This document shows positions 1 to 8,324 of a stretch of 64,000 nucleotides of DNA, in pieces. How positions within the stretch are numbered: position 1 is the stretch's first letter; each line of letters starts with the position of its first letter. The DNA comes from Paracoccus sediminis (GTDB lineage Bacteria > Pseudomonadota > Alphaproteobacteria > Rhodobacterales > Rhodobacteraceae). The DNA lies in assembly GCF_900188295.1 (NCBI RefSeq), contig NZ_FZNM01000001.1:124001-188000 (forward strand), given 5' to 3'. Position numbers and translations under genes: made by a program. A model generated the notes under the pieces. That model saw nothing but the letters and a program-made list of their open reading frames with translations. It was not told the origin of the DNA and did no database searches.

Positions 1-353
1 ACCGTGGCCTGCGGGCAGGCATCGGCCAGCAGGGCCGATGGGCCGGTGAGCCGGGTCAGGTCGATGCCCTTGGCGGTGCTGACCAGATGCTTGCCGTCCA
101 GCAGGCGGGCGTGATCGGCCAGAAACCCGCCAAGCGCCTGCGCGGGCAGGGCCAGCACCAGCATGTCGGCCTGGGTTGCGGCGGACAGCTCGTCGGTGAC
201 GGCGATCCCGCCGGGCAGGGACACGCCCGGCAGGCGCGGGTTGTCGCGGCCCCAGCCAGTGTCGCGCGCCCACAGCGTAACCGGGCCATTGGCCGACAGC
301 GCCACCGCCAGGGCCGTGCCAAAGGCGCCCGCGCCCAGGATCGCGACGCTCAT
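1..353 (-). CDS. gpsA: Glycerol-3-phosphate dehydrogenase, N-terminal part
   Basis: NAD(P)-dependent sn-glycerol-3-phosphate dehydrogenase, a cytosolic enzyme that makes the glycerol-phosphate backbone of phospholipids from dihydroxyacetone phosphate. Read on the minus strand from ATG at 353, the protein starts [19 protein letters not shown], a Rossmann nucleotide-binding loop (GAGAFG). It continues with [15 protein letters not shown] and VSTAKGID, all typical of GpsA. Only about 117 residues are present because the gene runs off the left edge of the window. The start overlaps the tsaD stop by four bases (ATGA), so the two are probably translated together. The family call is firm; the C-terminal catalytic domain cannot be seen here. 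Confidence 0.93.
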   Translation of the reverse strand, partial: MSVAILGAGAFGTALAVALSANGPVTLWARDTGWGRDNPRLPGVSLPGGIAVTDELSAATQADMLVLALPAQALGGFLADHARLLDGKHLVSTAKGIDLTRLTGPSALLADACPQAT

Positions 354-1420
354 GCCTTGGCCCCTTTCTTGCCGCCGCCCAGCATCGGGGCGGCATCCCG
401 GTCCAGCGGCCAGCGGGGCCGGGCGGCCAGGTCCATGCCGTCGCGGTGGCCCAGGGTGAACAGTTCCGCCCCAGCCCAGGCGATCATCGCGCCGTTGTCG
501 GTGCACAGCGCCAGCGGCGGGGCCAGGAAGCGCACGCCCGCGTCCCGCGCCACCTGTTCCAACGCCGCGCGGATCGTGCGGTTGGCGGCGACCCCGCCCG
601 CGACGGCCAGCACGGGCACCGGGCTTGCGGCCAGGGCGCGGCGGGATTTTTCGGCCAGAACCTCGGCCACCGCCCCCTGGAAGGCCGCGCACAGGTCGGC
701 GCGGTCGGTCTGGCGCAAGCCGCCCTGGTCCGCGATCAGCTGGTCGCGCAGGCGCAGCGCGGCGGTCTTGAGGCCGGAAAAGGACAGGTCGCAGCCCGGC
801 CGGTCCAACAGCGGGCGGGGCAGGGGGAAACGGTCGGGATCGCCGGTCGCGGCCTCGGCTTCGACGGACGGTCCGCCGGGCTGGGGCAGGGCCAGCAGCT
901 TTGCCAGCTTGTCGAACGCCTCGCCCGGCGCGTCGTCGATGGTGCCGCCCAGGCGGATGAAATCCTGCGGCCCGTCCACGCGCAGGAACTGGCAATGCCC
1001 GCCCGACACCAGCAGCATCAGATAGGGAAAGCCGATCCCGTCGGTCAGGCGCGGCGTCAGCGCATGGCCCGCCAGATGGTTCACGCCGATCAGCGGCAGG
1101 CCGGCCCCGGCGGCGATGCCCTTGGCGCACATCACGCCCGCCATCACCCCGCCGATCAGCCCCGGCCCCGCCGTGACCGCCACCGCCGTCACGTCGCGCA
1201 AGGCCACGCCCGCCCGCGACAACGCCTGTTCAACGACCAGATCCAGCCGTTCCGCGTGGGCGCGGGCGGCGATTTCCGGCACCACGCCGCCGAAATCGGC
1301 GTGCAGCGCGGTCTGGCTGCTGACGATGGATGACAGGATCCGCCGGCCGCCCGTCACCATGGCGGCGGCGGTGTCGTCGCAACTGCTCTCGATGCCAAGG
1401 AAAATCTGGGTGTCGTCCAT
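350..1420 (-). CDS. tsaD: tRNA threonylcarbamoyladenosine transferase TsaD
   Basis: TsaD (Gcp/Kae1 family), 356 residues, the usual length. It transfers the threonylcarbamoyl group to A37 of tRNAs that read ANN codons, working with TsaB and TsaE. The N-terminus carries the family signature around [16 protein letters not shown]. The metal-binding histidines lie in [12 protein letters not shown], and the phosphate-binding [10 protein letters not shown] and the HAERLDLVV motif are also present. The gene is first in a minus-strand pair with gpsA and diverges from hemD, leaving about 67 bases between the two start codons for both promoters. The gene looks intact. Confidence 0.96.
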   Translation of the reverse strand: MDDTQIFLGIESSCDDTAAAMVTGGRRILSSIVSSQTALHADFGGVVPEIAARAHAERLDLVVEQALSRAGVALRDVTAVAVTAGPGLIGGVMAGVMCAKGIAAGAGLPLIGVNHLAGHALTPRLTDGIGFPYLMLLVSGGHCQFLRVDGPQDFIRLGGTIDDAPGEAFDKLAKLLALPQPGGPSVEAEAATGDPDRFPLPRPLLDRPGCDLSFSGLKTAALRLRDQLIADQGGLRQTDRADLCAAFQGAVAEVLAEKSRRALAASPVPVLAVAGGVAANRTIRAALEQVARDAGVRFLAPPLALCTDNGAMIAWAGAELFTLGHRDGMDLAARPRWPLDRDAAPMLGGGKKGAKA

Positions 1421-1487
1421 GCTCTTGCCGGGCGGGGAAGGGGGGTTTACGCCTGAAGGCCCTTAGCATCGGCCACGGGGTTTGCCA

Positions 1488-2150
1488 ATGTCCAGTGCCC
1501 AGCCGCCCATCCTGCTGCTGACCCGTCCGCGGCCGGATTCGCGGCGGTTCGCGGCCATGCTGCCGGACTGGCGGGCCGTGATCGCGCCGGTCCTGCGAAT
1601 CGTGGCCGTGGACCATGACAGGGCGCGGCTGCGGGATGCGGCGGGGCTGGTCTTCACCTCGGCCCATGCGGTCGGCTTTGCCGGACCGGGGCGGGGCAGG
1701 CTGGCGCTGTGCGTGGGCGGGCATACGGCGCAGGCGGCGCGGGCTGCCGGGTTCGACGTGCGGCAGGGAAACGGCTTTGCCGAAGGACTGCTGCCGTTGA
1801 TCGCCGACGCGCCGGTGCCGCTGATCCATCCCCATGGCTGCCATCTGGCGCGGGAACTGCCGGTGCCGGGGATGGTGGTCTACGATCAGCAGCCCGTCCC
1901 GCTGACCGCGCAGGCACGGGATGTGCTGGCGGGGGGCGCGCCTGTCGTGCTGCCGCTTTTCTCGCCGCGCAGCGCCCGGCTGGTGTCGGACGCCGTGCGC
2001 GGGGCGCGGGCGCCGCTGTGGCCGGTCGCGATCAGCGATGCGGCGCTGTCACGGTGGTCGGCGCCGGCCGTCGGCCGCGCGGTCGCGGATGCGCCCGATG
2101 CCGCCGCGATGGTCCACGCCATTCGCCGCCTGCCGTTGGCGGAACAATGA
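1488..2150 (+). CDS. hemD: Uroporphyrinogen-III synthase HemD
   Basis: Cyclises hydroxymethylbilane to uroporphyrinogen III in haem, cobalamin and sirohaem synthesis. The 220-residue protein begins at ATG 1488; a TTG two codons upstream (1482) is an alternative. The sequence is weakly conserved, as is normal for HemD. ILLTRPRPDSRRFAAML near the start, the LVFTSAHAVGFAG segment and PVVLPLFSPRSARLVSDAV (the usual FxSPxxA motif) fit the family. The following mitofilin-like gene and hemY give the common Rhodobacterales haem block, which strongly supports the call. hemC would normally lie across the divergent junction but is not here; tsaD is. Confidence 0.88.
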   Translation: MSSAQPPILLLTRPRPDSRRFAAMLPDWRAVIAPVLRIVAVDHDRARLRDAAGLVFTSAHAVGFAGPGRGRLALCVGGHTAQAARAAGFDVRQGNGFAEGLLPLIADAPVPLIHPHGCHLARELPVPGMVVYDQQPVPLTAQARDVLAGGAPVVLPLFSPRSARLVSDAVRGARAPLWPVAISDAALSRWSAPAVGRAVADAPDAAAMVHAIRRLPLAEQ

Positions 2151-2240
2151 TGCGCAGGGCGGGTTGAGAACCAGCACGCGCCTGATTAGGCTGCGGGCCA
2201 AGCGCGGCAATCCTTGCTGCCGCGAAGCCGGGGACATGAC

Positions 2241-3680
2241 GTGAAAAAGCCAGACAAGACCAAAAGCACGGGCGCATCTGACACCGCGCAGGATACGGCG
2301 CCCCTGATGTTGAAAAAGGACGCGGCCGACCCTGGTGTGATCGCCCGGACGGACATCGGCGTGGGCGACGGTTCGGCCGCGGTGCCAAAGGCGTCCGGTG
2401 TGAAGCCCGTCGAATCGACCCTTTTGGGCGATGCCGCTGGCCAGAACCCTCCGGCCAAGCCCAAAGCAAAGGCTGATCCCGTCAAAACCGGGGCAGGGCC
2501 GTTCGATGCCCGGCCGTCCGGCGACGGGACAAGGGATGCCGGGCCGAAGGATACCGGGGCAAAAGACCCCGCGCCGAATGCTGCGCCGGATGATCCCGCG
2601 GCGCAACCCGTCCTGCGCGATACGCCGATTCCGGTTTCCGCAACGTCTTCCTCACAGGGGGCAAAGGTTCGAAAGACCGGCTTCTGGCCCGTGTTCCTGG
2701 GCGGCGTCGTGGCGGCGGGGCTGGGATCCGCCGCGACGATCTGGGCCTTGCCGCACCTGCCCGCGGGATGGCTGCCCGAACAGCCCGCGGTGCAGGCGCC
2801 CCAGGCGGAACCTGTGGATGTCGCCGCCATCCGGGCAGATGCCGTCAGCGCCGCCCAGGCCGCAAGCGCCGAACAGATCGCCGCCCTGCGCGCCGAACTG
2901 GCCGCCCAGCCGCAGCCCGATGCCCCGGCGGAACCTGCCGCCGAAATGCCGCCCGCCGCATCGGCCGAGGATCTGGCGGCCCTGCGCCAGCAGATCGAGG
3001 CTCAGGCCGAACAGATCAGAGAACTGACGGAACGGCCCCGGATCGATCCCGAAACGGCCCAGCGGGTGCAGGCCCTGGCCGATCAGTCCGAAACCCTGGA
3101 ACAGCAGATCCAGGCCGCCGCACAGGCCGCGCAGGCCCAGATCAACGAAGCCCAGTCCGAGGCCGAGCGCCTGCAACAGGCCGCCGCCGAAACCACCCGG
3201 CGCGCCGAGGCCGTGGCCGCCGTCGCCGCCCTGCAAACTGCCCTGGATCGCGGCGTCAACCCCGACGAGGCGCGGCAGACACTGGAAGGCGCCGGTCTGG
3301 ACGCGCCCGAGGCGCTGACCCGCGAGGTGCCGGGTCTGGACAGCCTGCAAGCCGGTTTCCCCGAAGCCGCCCGCGCCGCCCTGCGCGCATCCCTGCGCCA
3401 GGACAGCGTGGCGGGCAACGGCAATCTGCTGACCAATTTCCTGCGTGCCCAGACCGGCGCCCGGTCCGTCGAGGCCCGCGAAGGATCCGACCCCGACGCG
3501 ATCCTGTCGCGCGCCGACGATGCCGTGCAGTCTGGCCGCATCGGCGACGCCGTGGCCGAGATCGAGGCCCTGCCCGATCCGGCCAGGACCGTCCCCCCGA
3601 TGGCCGGGTGGCTTGCCGGGGCCATGGCCTATCGCGATGCGCAGGCGGCCCTGTCCGACCTGTCGGCCCCTTCAAACTGA
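2241..3680 (+). CDS. Mitofilin-family inner-membrane protein
   Basis: COG4223/Mic60-like protein. The GTG at 2241 (VKKPDKTKS) is preferred, giving 479 residues; an open frame also reaches a TTG at 2214. A long Ala/Pro/Asp-rich cytoplasmic segment of about 145 residues is followed by one membrane helix near residues 146-170 (FWPVFLGGVVAAGLGSAAT), then a periplasmic coiled coil rich in Ala, Gln and Glu (about residues 200-330) and a C-terminal helical domain containing SLQAGFPEAARAALRASLRQ. In alphaproteobacteria this protein shapes intracytoplasmic membranes, and the gene is often placed between hemD and hemY, as here. The function in this organism is inferred from family and context. Confidence 0.85.
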   Translation: MKKPDKTKSTGASDTAQDTAPLMLKKDAADPGVIARTDIGVGDGSAAVPKASGVKPVESTLLGDAAGQNPPAKPKAKADPVKTGAGPFDARPSGDGTRDAGPKDTGAKDPAPNAAPDDPAAQPVLRDTPIPVSATSSSQGAKVRKTGFWPVFLGGVVAAGLGSAATIWALPHLPAGWLPEQPAVQAPQAEPVDVAAIRADAVSAAQAASAEQIAALRAELAAQPQPDAPAEPAAEMPPAASAEDLAALRQQIEAQAEQIRELTERPRIDPETAQRVQALADQSETLEQQIQAAAQAAQAQINEAQSEAERLQQAAAETTRRAEAVAAVAALQTALDRGVNPDEARQTLEGAGLDAPEALTREVPGLDSLQAGFPEAARAALRASLRQDSVAGNGNLLTNFLRAQTGARSVEAREGSDPDAILSRADDAVQSGRIGDAVAEIEALPDPARTVPPMAGWLAGAMAYRDAQAALSDLSAPSN

Positions 3681-3689
3681 GGTCCGGGC

Positions 3690-5465
3690 ATGCTGCTTTC
3701 CCTGTTGAAAATCCTGTTCTTCTTTGCCGTCGTCCTGCTGGTCGCGCTTGGCGCCGTCAACCTGTCCGAAACCGGCCAGATGCTGCGCATCGAATATGCC
3801 GGGACCGAATACGTCCTGACCCCCGTCAAGGCGGTGGTGGCGCTGCTGATCCTGATGGTGCTGGCCTGGCTGGCGTTCAAGGCGCTGGGGCTGGTCCTGG
3901 CCTTTCTGCGGTTCCTTGCAGGCGACGAAACCGCCATCAACCGCTATTTCGATCGGTCCCGCGAACGCAAGGGCTATGCTGCCTTGGGCGAAGGAATGCT
4001 GGCCGTCGCATCGGGCGAGGGAAAGCTGGCGCAGGACAAGGCCGCCAAGGCCGAAAAATACCTCAACATGCCGCATGTCACGAACCTGCTAACCGCCCAG
4101 GCGGCCGAGGTGGCGGGCGACAAGGGCAGGGCCAATCAGGTCTATCGCACCCTGTTGCAGGACGACCGGACGCGGTTTGTCGGCATCCGGGGCCTGATGC
4201 GCCAGAAGATCGACGAAGGCGACACCGCGACCGCGCTGCTGCTGGCACAGAAGGCCTATGCCCTGAAACCCAAGCATCGCGAATTGCAGGACACGCTTCT
4301 GGATCTGGAGATGCGCCAGCATGACTGGAAGGGCGCGCGGCAATTGCTCAAGGACAAACGCCGTCAGGGCGACCTGCCGCAGGACGTGCATATCCGCCGC
4401 GATGCCGTGCTGGCCTTGCAGGAAGCCAGCGAGGTTCTGGCCCAGGGCAATTCGATCAGCGCCCGCGAGGCCGCGATCTCGGCCAACAAGGCGTCGCCCG
4501 ATCTGATCCCGGCGGCGGTCCTGGCCGCGCGCAGCTATGTCGCGCAAAAGGACTACCGCAACGCCTCGCGCGTGCTGGAAAAGACCTGGTCGGTGCGCCC
4601 CCATCCCGACATTGCCGCCGCCTATGCCGAGATCGCGCCGGACGAAACGCCCTCGGCCCGTCTGACCCGGTTCGACCGCCTGGTCGCCAAGAACCCCAAC
4701 GACGAGGAATCGCGGCTGCTGCGGGCCGAGCTGCTGCTGGCGGCCGAGGATTTTCCCGGCGCCCGCCGCGCGCTTGGCGATCTGGCCGACACGCATCCCA
4801 CGGTGCGCACCCTGTCGATCCTGGCAGCCGTGGAGCGTGGCGAAGGGGCCGACGACAGCGTCGTGCGCGGCTATCTGGCGCGGGCCCTGACCGCATCGCG
4901 CGGGCCGCAGTGGGTCTGCGACAAATGCCACAACGTCATGGCCCACTGGGCGCCCGTCTGCGACAGTTGCGGCGGTTTCGACACGTTGACCTGGCGGGAA
5001 CCGGAGGATGTCCGATCCGTCGCGACGGCCACCAAGGGCGCCGAAATGCTGCCCTTGCTGGTCGGCCCCCCGAAAGCCGCCCCCGAGGCGTCCGTTCCCG
5101 TGGCCGAAGTATCGCCGGCTCCGCAGGCTCCCCGGCCCCCGGAGAACCGTCCCGCAGACCGACCCGTGTCCCGTCGGGTCGAGATTGCGGACGTTGCCCC
5201 CGGCATGGTCCCCCGCGAAAGCGACTATGTGACGCTGGAACCGGCAAGCACCGTCACCACGCCCGAGTCCGTGCCTGCGCCGAAAGCCGCGACCCTCGCC
5301 ACATCCGAAGCCCGGCCCGATGTCGTCGTCATCCAGGCCGAGGCGACCCCGATCGCGGACCCAGACCCAGCGCTTTCCATGCCCCGGCTCGATCCCGTGC
5401 CGGTCCGCCCCGATGTGGAACCGCCCGAAGACGCCGAATGGACCGAAGGCAAAGCCCGCCGTTAA
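3690..5465 (+). CDS. hemY: HemY-type membrane protein with TPR-like repeats
   Basis: HemY N-terminal family protein of 591 residues, starting at ATG 3690 nine bases after the upstream stop. Two membrane helices lie near residues 3-22 and 46-72, with a short periplasmic loop between them. A long helical TPR-like cytosolic region follows (about 75-400). Near residues 410-427 there is a four-cysteine knuckle, C410-x2-C413-x10-C424-x2-C427, which could hold zinc or iron. The tail beyond about residue 450 is Pro/Ala-rich and looks disordered. The name comes from position in haem operons; the biochemical role is not settled and it is not the Bacillus protoporphyrinogen oxidase also called HemY. Confidence 0.88.
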   Translation: MLLSLLKILFFFAVVLLVALGAVNLSETGQMLRIEYAGTEYVLTPVKAVVALLILMVLAWLAFKALGLVLAFLRFLAGDETAINRYFDRSRERKGYAALGEGMLAVASGEGKLAQDKAAKAEKYLNMPHVTNLLTAQAAEVAGDKGRANQVYRTLLQDDRTRFVGIRGLMRQKIDEGDTATALLLAQKAYALKPKHRELQDTLLDLEMRQHDWKGARQLLKDKRRQGDLPQDVHIRRDAVLALQEASEVLAQGNSISAREAAISANKASPDLIPAAVLAARSYVAQKDYRNASRVLEKTWSVRPHPDIAAAYAEIAPDETPSARLTRFDRLVAKNPNDEESRLLRAELLLAAEDFPGARRALGDLADTHPTVRTLSILAAVERGEGADDSVVRGYLARALTASRGPQWVCDKCHNVMAHWAPVCDSCGGFDTLTWREPEDVRSVATATKGAEMLPLLVGPPKAAPEASVPVAEVSPAPQAPRPPENRPADRPVSRRVEIADVAPGMVPRESDYVTLEPASTVTTPESVPAPKAATLATSEARPDVVVIQAEATPIADPDPALSMPRLDPVPVRPDVEPPEDAEWTEGKARR

Positions 5466-5467
5466 AT

Positions 5468-5496
5468 CGGCGTAAAAAACGCCGCGCCCCCCTTTT
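5468..5496 (+). terminator. Possible terminator after hemY
   Basis: A six-base-pair hairpin (CGGCGT, loop AAAAA, ACGCCG) begins three bases after the hemY stop and is followed after a C-rich stretch by TTTT. A second small hairpin (TTCCCC-CAAC-GGGGAA) lies at 5495-5510. The U-run is not immediately adjacent, so the call is tentative. Confidence 0.4.
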
Positions 5497-5538
5497 CCCC
5501 CAACGGGGAAGCTGCTATCGGGCGTGGCACAACCAGAT

Positions 5539-5614
5539 GCCGCTGTAGCTCAGCTGGTAGAGCACGTCATTCGTAATGATGGGGTCGGGGGTTCGAGTCC
5601 CTTCAGCGGCACCA
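5539..5614 (+). tRNA. tRNA-Thr (anticodon CGU)
   Basis: A complete 76-nucleotide cloverleaf. The acceptor stem is GCCGCTG/CAGCGGC, the D arm is GCTC-AGCTGGTA-GAGC, the anticodon loop is TTCGTAA with anticodon CGT (reads ACG), the T loop is TTCGAGT, and CCA is encoded at the end. The T stem contains two G-U pairs. The integrase fragment starts 86 bases downstream of its 3' end, the arrangement expected when an element has integrated at a tRNA gene. Confidence 0.97.
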
Positions 5615-5700
5615 CTTCCGACTGGAAGTGTCAGTTTTCTCAATAACTTCCGTGACATGAAGTCCCTTTCGGTGCACATTGCGGCACACAAGGGGCACAC

Positions 5701-6243
5701 ATGGGGCTTGTTTTGAAGCACGTTGAGCGGACCAAGGCAGGGTCTTGGCAGTATCGGCGAAGGGTTCCCAAGGACATCGCGAGAATCATCTCTAAAAGAG
5801 AGTTCAAGCGGAAGCTGGGGGATACCGAGAAGGTCGCCCTGTTCGCCTACCCGCAGTATCATGCACAGGTGGAGCGCGAGATAACCAAGGCCCGTCAGCA
5901 GGCGGCGCTGGGGGCCGATCCGACCACGGAACGGGAAGCCTATGAAGCGGCCCAACGCTGGGCCCAGGTGATCCTTCCCGAAGGGGCTGGAGTGCAGGAC
6001 CGCGACCTTGTGGCCGATGGGATAGCCGCCCGCTACAGGATAGACCCCGAGACCGATGAGCCGGTAGGCGCAACCCCTCAGGACCGCCACGCTATCAATC
6101 TTCTGCGGGCAACGCAGGGCACCTATCAGGCCCCTCAAGCGACTCTTGCCGATGCCGTGAAGCTGTATCTCAAGGAACGGCTGGGGGATCCCGACGACTA
6201 CTTTGAGGACATGGTCGCGTTCACCAAGCGGAACGCCGCCTAA
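5701..6243 (+). pseudogene. Truncated tyrosine integrase, N-terminal part
   Basis: A 180-residue remnant of a phage-type integrase. The start (MGLVLKHVERTKAGSWQYRR) is typical of the N-terminal domain of integrases of the DUF6538 kind. Later ATLADAVKLYLKER followed by an acidic stretch looks like the start of the core-binding domain. The protein then stops. The catalytic domain with its Arg, His-x-x-Arg and Tyr is absent, and no continuation was found in any frame of the 59 bases before the methyltransferase gene. It lies next to tRNA-Thr and points away from it. It is most likely the broken integration gene of the island, unable to act as a recombinase; a role as an arm-site DNA-binding protein is possible but unsupported. 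Confidence 0.75.
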
Positions 6244-6302
6244 CCTTGACCCCCGCCTAACGCCTATCGATAGTCCACCGCGCTCAGCGACCTGACTGGT
6301 AG

Positions 6303-7193
6303 TTAGTAGGTCAGTAACAACCGATCCCGGACCTCCTCGGCCTCCAGCGTCTGCCCGCCCATCTGAAAGCGACGCAGCATCGACCGACCCACGTTGACCA
6401 AAAGCTCGTGCTCGAACAGCCCGTCCGGGAGGGGGACGTCGCAGTAAACGTCCCCCGACTTCTTCGTCCCGTCGATCGACAGGACCACCCTCACGCCGCG
6501 CTCCTTGCAGTCGGCAATCGCGGTCATCAATCGGCCAAGGTCGAAGGCCTGTGCCCCGTAGAGGATCGCTTGCGAGTGCGAGTAGGGTGGGTCGCAGTAG
6601 ACCACGTCGCCGGGTCCAGCTTCGGCCATGGTCTCGGCGAAGTCTGCTTGCCTGAACGTCGACCCTCGCACCCGACGGCTCCACTCGTCCACCCGCTGGT
6701 TGAACGACGCGGGGGTGATGGGACGATGTGGCCCGCAGGGGGTGGACATGTAGCCGTCCGCCTTCCTGAACCTGACTATCCCACCGTAGCAGGACCGCGA
6801 CAGGAAAAGCAGGTCGGCCCCATTCGGCGAGGCGTTGTAGCTCGCCTTGATCCTCTCGTAGCCCTCTACCGGGTCGCCCTCGGCGTGGACCGCCCACCGC
6901 TCACGATACCAAGCCTTGAGCTGCTCCGGGTCGTCGCGTAACGTCTGCCATATCTCTACCAGCGGGGCGAACGCGTCAGTCCCCACTCCAAGCCGGGGTG
7001 CCAAGGTCGCCAAGACCCCGCCAGATCCAAGGAAGGGTTCGCGATAGGTCCGCATGTCAGTGGGGAAGTAGGAGATTATCTCGTGGGCGAACTTCTGTTT
7101 GTTCCCGATCCACTTCAGTAACTGCGACTTGAATGGGGCCACGTGCGAGCTCCTAATAGGCCCTACGGCCTCAGTGAACATCGCATACTGCAT
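6303..7193 (-). CDS. D12-class N6-adenine DNA methyltransferase
   Basis: Dam-like (D12 class, alpha group) DNA adenine methyltransferase of 296 residues from ATG 7193, which has AAGGGG eight bases upstream. The frame stays open to a TTG at 7259, but that start has no such support. Motifs run in alpha order: KSQLLKWIGNKQKF (SAM site entry), YREPFLGSGGVLATLA (motif I) and DVVYCDPPYSHSQAIL (catalytic motif IV, DPPY). A target-recognition region lies between them. It is divergent to the nuclease-like gene starting at 7317, which suggests it is the modification half of a type II restriction-modification pair. The recognition sequence cannot be read from the protein. Confidence 0.85.
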   Translation of the reverse strand: MQYAMFTEAVGPIRSSHVAPFKSQLLKWIGNKQKFAHEIISYFPTDMRTYREPFLGSGGVLATLAPRLGVGTDAFAPLVEIWQTLRDDPEQLKAWYRERWAVHAEGDPVEGYERIKASYNASPNGADLLFLSRSCYGGIVRFRKADGYMSTPCGPHRPITPASFNQRVDEWSRRVRGSTFRQADFAETMAEAGPGDVVYCDPPYSHSQAILYGAQAFDLGRLMTAIADCKERGVRVVLSIDGTKKSGDVYCDVPLPDGLFEHELLVNVGRSMLRRFQMGGQTLEAEEVRDRLLLTY

Positions 7194-7316
7194 CTTGTTG
7201 GCCCCTTGATCGTTTATACTAGGTCTGCGACTTATGCCCCGCCGGGGCTTTCTGTCCAAGTCTGAATATCAGTCGGACTTATCTGCGTAGCCCCCTAACT
7301 CGAGGGAGGACGGCTA
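7194..7316. promoter_or_regulatory. Divergent control region of the R-M pair
   Basis: The 123 bases between the methyltransferase and nuclease starts contain a GC palindrome GCCCCGCCGGGGC (about 7236-7248), two direct GACTTAT repeats (7229-7235 and 7276-7282) and the inverted pair AAGTC (7258-7262)/GACTT (7276-7280). No controller-protein gene is nearby. These repeats are candidates for sites that balance expression of the two genes; none matches a known operator. Confidence 0.35.
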
Positions 7317-8192
7317 ATGCGACCTGACGAGCGTTTCCTTAACAAGCCGAAGTCGTTCTGGGCTTGCGTCCGCAGCATCAGCCAGACCGGAGGCTATACC
7401 CAGCGGGGCGGGAGCAAGAGCGTGAAGGTGCATGATCTTGCCTCGATGAGGGAGGCGTTCAAGGCGCTTGAACTCCGCGACGAGGTCCTCCGCCAGGCAA
7501 ACGGCAAGCCCACGTCTCTCGCAGCCGAACTCATGGAATACTTCCAATACCGGGCAGATGTCCTGAACAACCACGTTCGGGTCAAGCTCATGGACGTTGA
7601 CGAGGCACGCCAAGTCTTCTCGGCATTGAATGCGAAGCTCAGGCCCAGCCGGGCCGTGCCGATGAACAAGCAGAAAGGCGAGAAGAAGTCGGAGGCCTAC
7701 CTGACAGGGATGGTGAACATGCTGATCGAGGCCCACGCCGAGGGACTCCCCTGCAACTACGACCCGCGCTCCCTCACGACCATCACCGAGAACGGTGTGC
7801 CCATCCGAACCCTTGCCCGCCGTGTCGATGGGGCCTTCCCGACCACGGTCAACCCCGTCGCAGTTTGGGAGATAAAGGAATACTACTACACGACCACGTT
7901 CGGCAGCCGGGTCGCGGACGGCGTCTACGAGTCCCTGCTCGACGGGATGGAGGTCGAGGAGCTGCGCGAGAGCGAGGGGATCGACGTCAAGCACTACCTG
8001 ATGGTCGACTCGCACTTCACCTGGTGGGAATGCGGCCGGTCCTACCTCTGCCGGATGGTGGACATGCTGCACATGGGCTACGTGGACGAGATCCTGTTCG
8101 GCAAGGAGGTCGTGGAGGAGATGCCTCGCATCATGGCCGAGCTCGTCCAGATGGTCAGGGACAAGGGTGGGGTGAAGGCCGAACCGGACTAG
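7317..8192 (+). CDS. Putative type II restriction endonuclease
   Basis: A 291-residue protein with no family recognised by sight. It starts at ATG 7317 behind a good GGGAGGA ribosome site. It contains a convincing PD-(D/E)xK-type active site: D171 in RRVDGAFP, then a hydrophobic strand and E185-x-K187 in VAVWEIKEYYY. The spacing and the predicted strand-turn-strand setting match many restriction enzymes. The N-terminal half (residues 1-140) is mostly helical and basic and may bind DNA. Its position head-to-head with a D12 adenine methyltransferase makes a restriction role likely. The stop codon lies inside an oppositely oriented tRNA gene, so the two share three bases. Endonuclease activity and specificity are inference. 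Confidence 0.62.
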   Translation: MRPDERFLNKPKSFWACVRSISQTGGYTQRGGSKSVKVHDLASMREAFKALELRDEVLRQANGKPTSLAAELMEYFQYRADVLNNHVRVKLMDVDEARQVFSALNAKLRPSRAVPMNKQKGEKKSEAYLTGMVNMLIEAHAEGLPCNYDPRSLTTITENGVPIRTLARRVDGAFPTTVNPVAVWEIKEYYYTTTFGSRVADGVYESLLDGMEVEELRESEGIDVKHYLMVDSHFTWWECGRSYLCRMVDMLHMGYVDEILFGKEVVEEMPRIMAELVQMVRDKGGVKAEPD

Positions 8193-8263
8193 GCCCACCG
8201 GGACTCGAACCCGGACTGTAGGGTGTTTAAGACCCGTCTCTCTACCGATTGGAGTATGGGCCC
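8190..8263 (-). tRNA. Class I tRNA with UAA anticodon
   Basis: On the minus strand a 74-nucleotide cloverleaf forms. The acceptor is GGGCCCA/TGGGCCT, with one G-U pair. The T arm is perfect (CCGGG-TTCGAGT-CCCGG). The D loop contains AATCGGTA, but the D stem has only three clean pairs. The anticodon stem GGGT/ACCC carries the loop CTTAAAC, so the anticodon is TAA, reading UUA (Leu). The discriminator is A and CCA is not encoded. The variable loop is only ACAGT, whereas bacterial tRNA-Leu normally has a long class II arm, so the charging identity is doubtful. It overlaps the last three bases of the nuclease gene on the other strand. Phage or island origin is likely. Confidence 0.7.
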
Positions 8264-8324
8264 AGTCTTCCCGCTTCTAACCCGAGGGAGGCGTGATCCG
8301 CAATCCGATCTGGCCTTGACCGGG

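Noticed and set aside
5515-6897. A 460-codon minus-strand frame covering tRNA-Thr and the integrase remnant
   Set aside because: It overlaps the tRNA, and its sequence is only the complement of the integrase fragment and intergenic DNA, without a family match.
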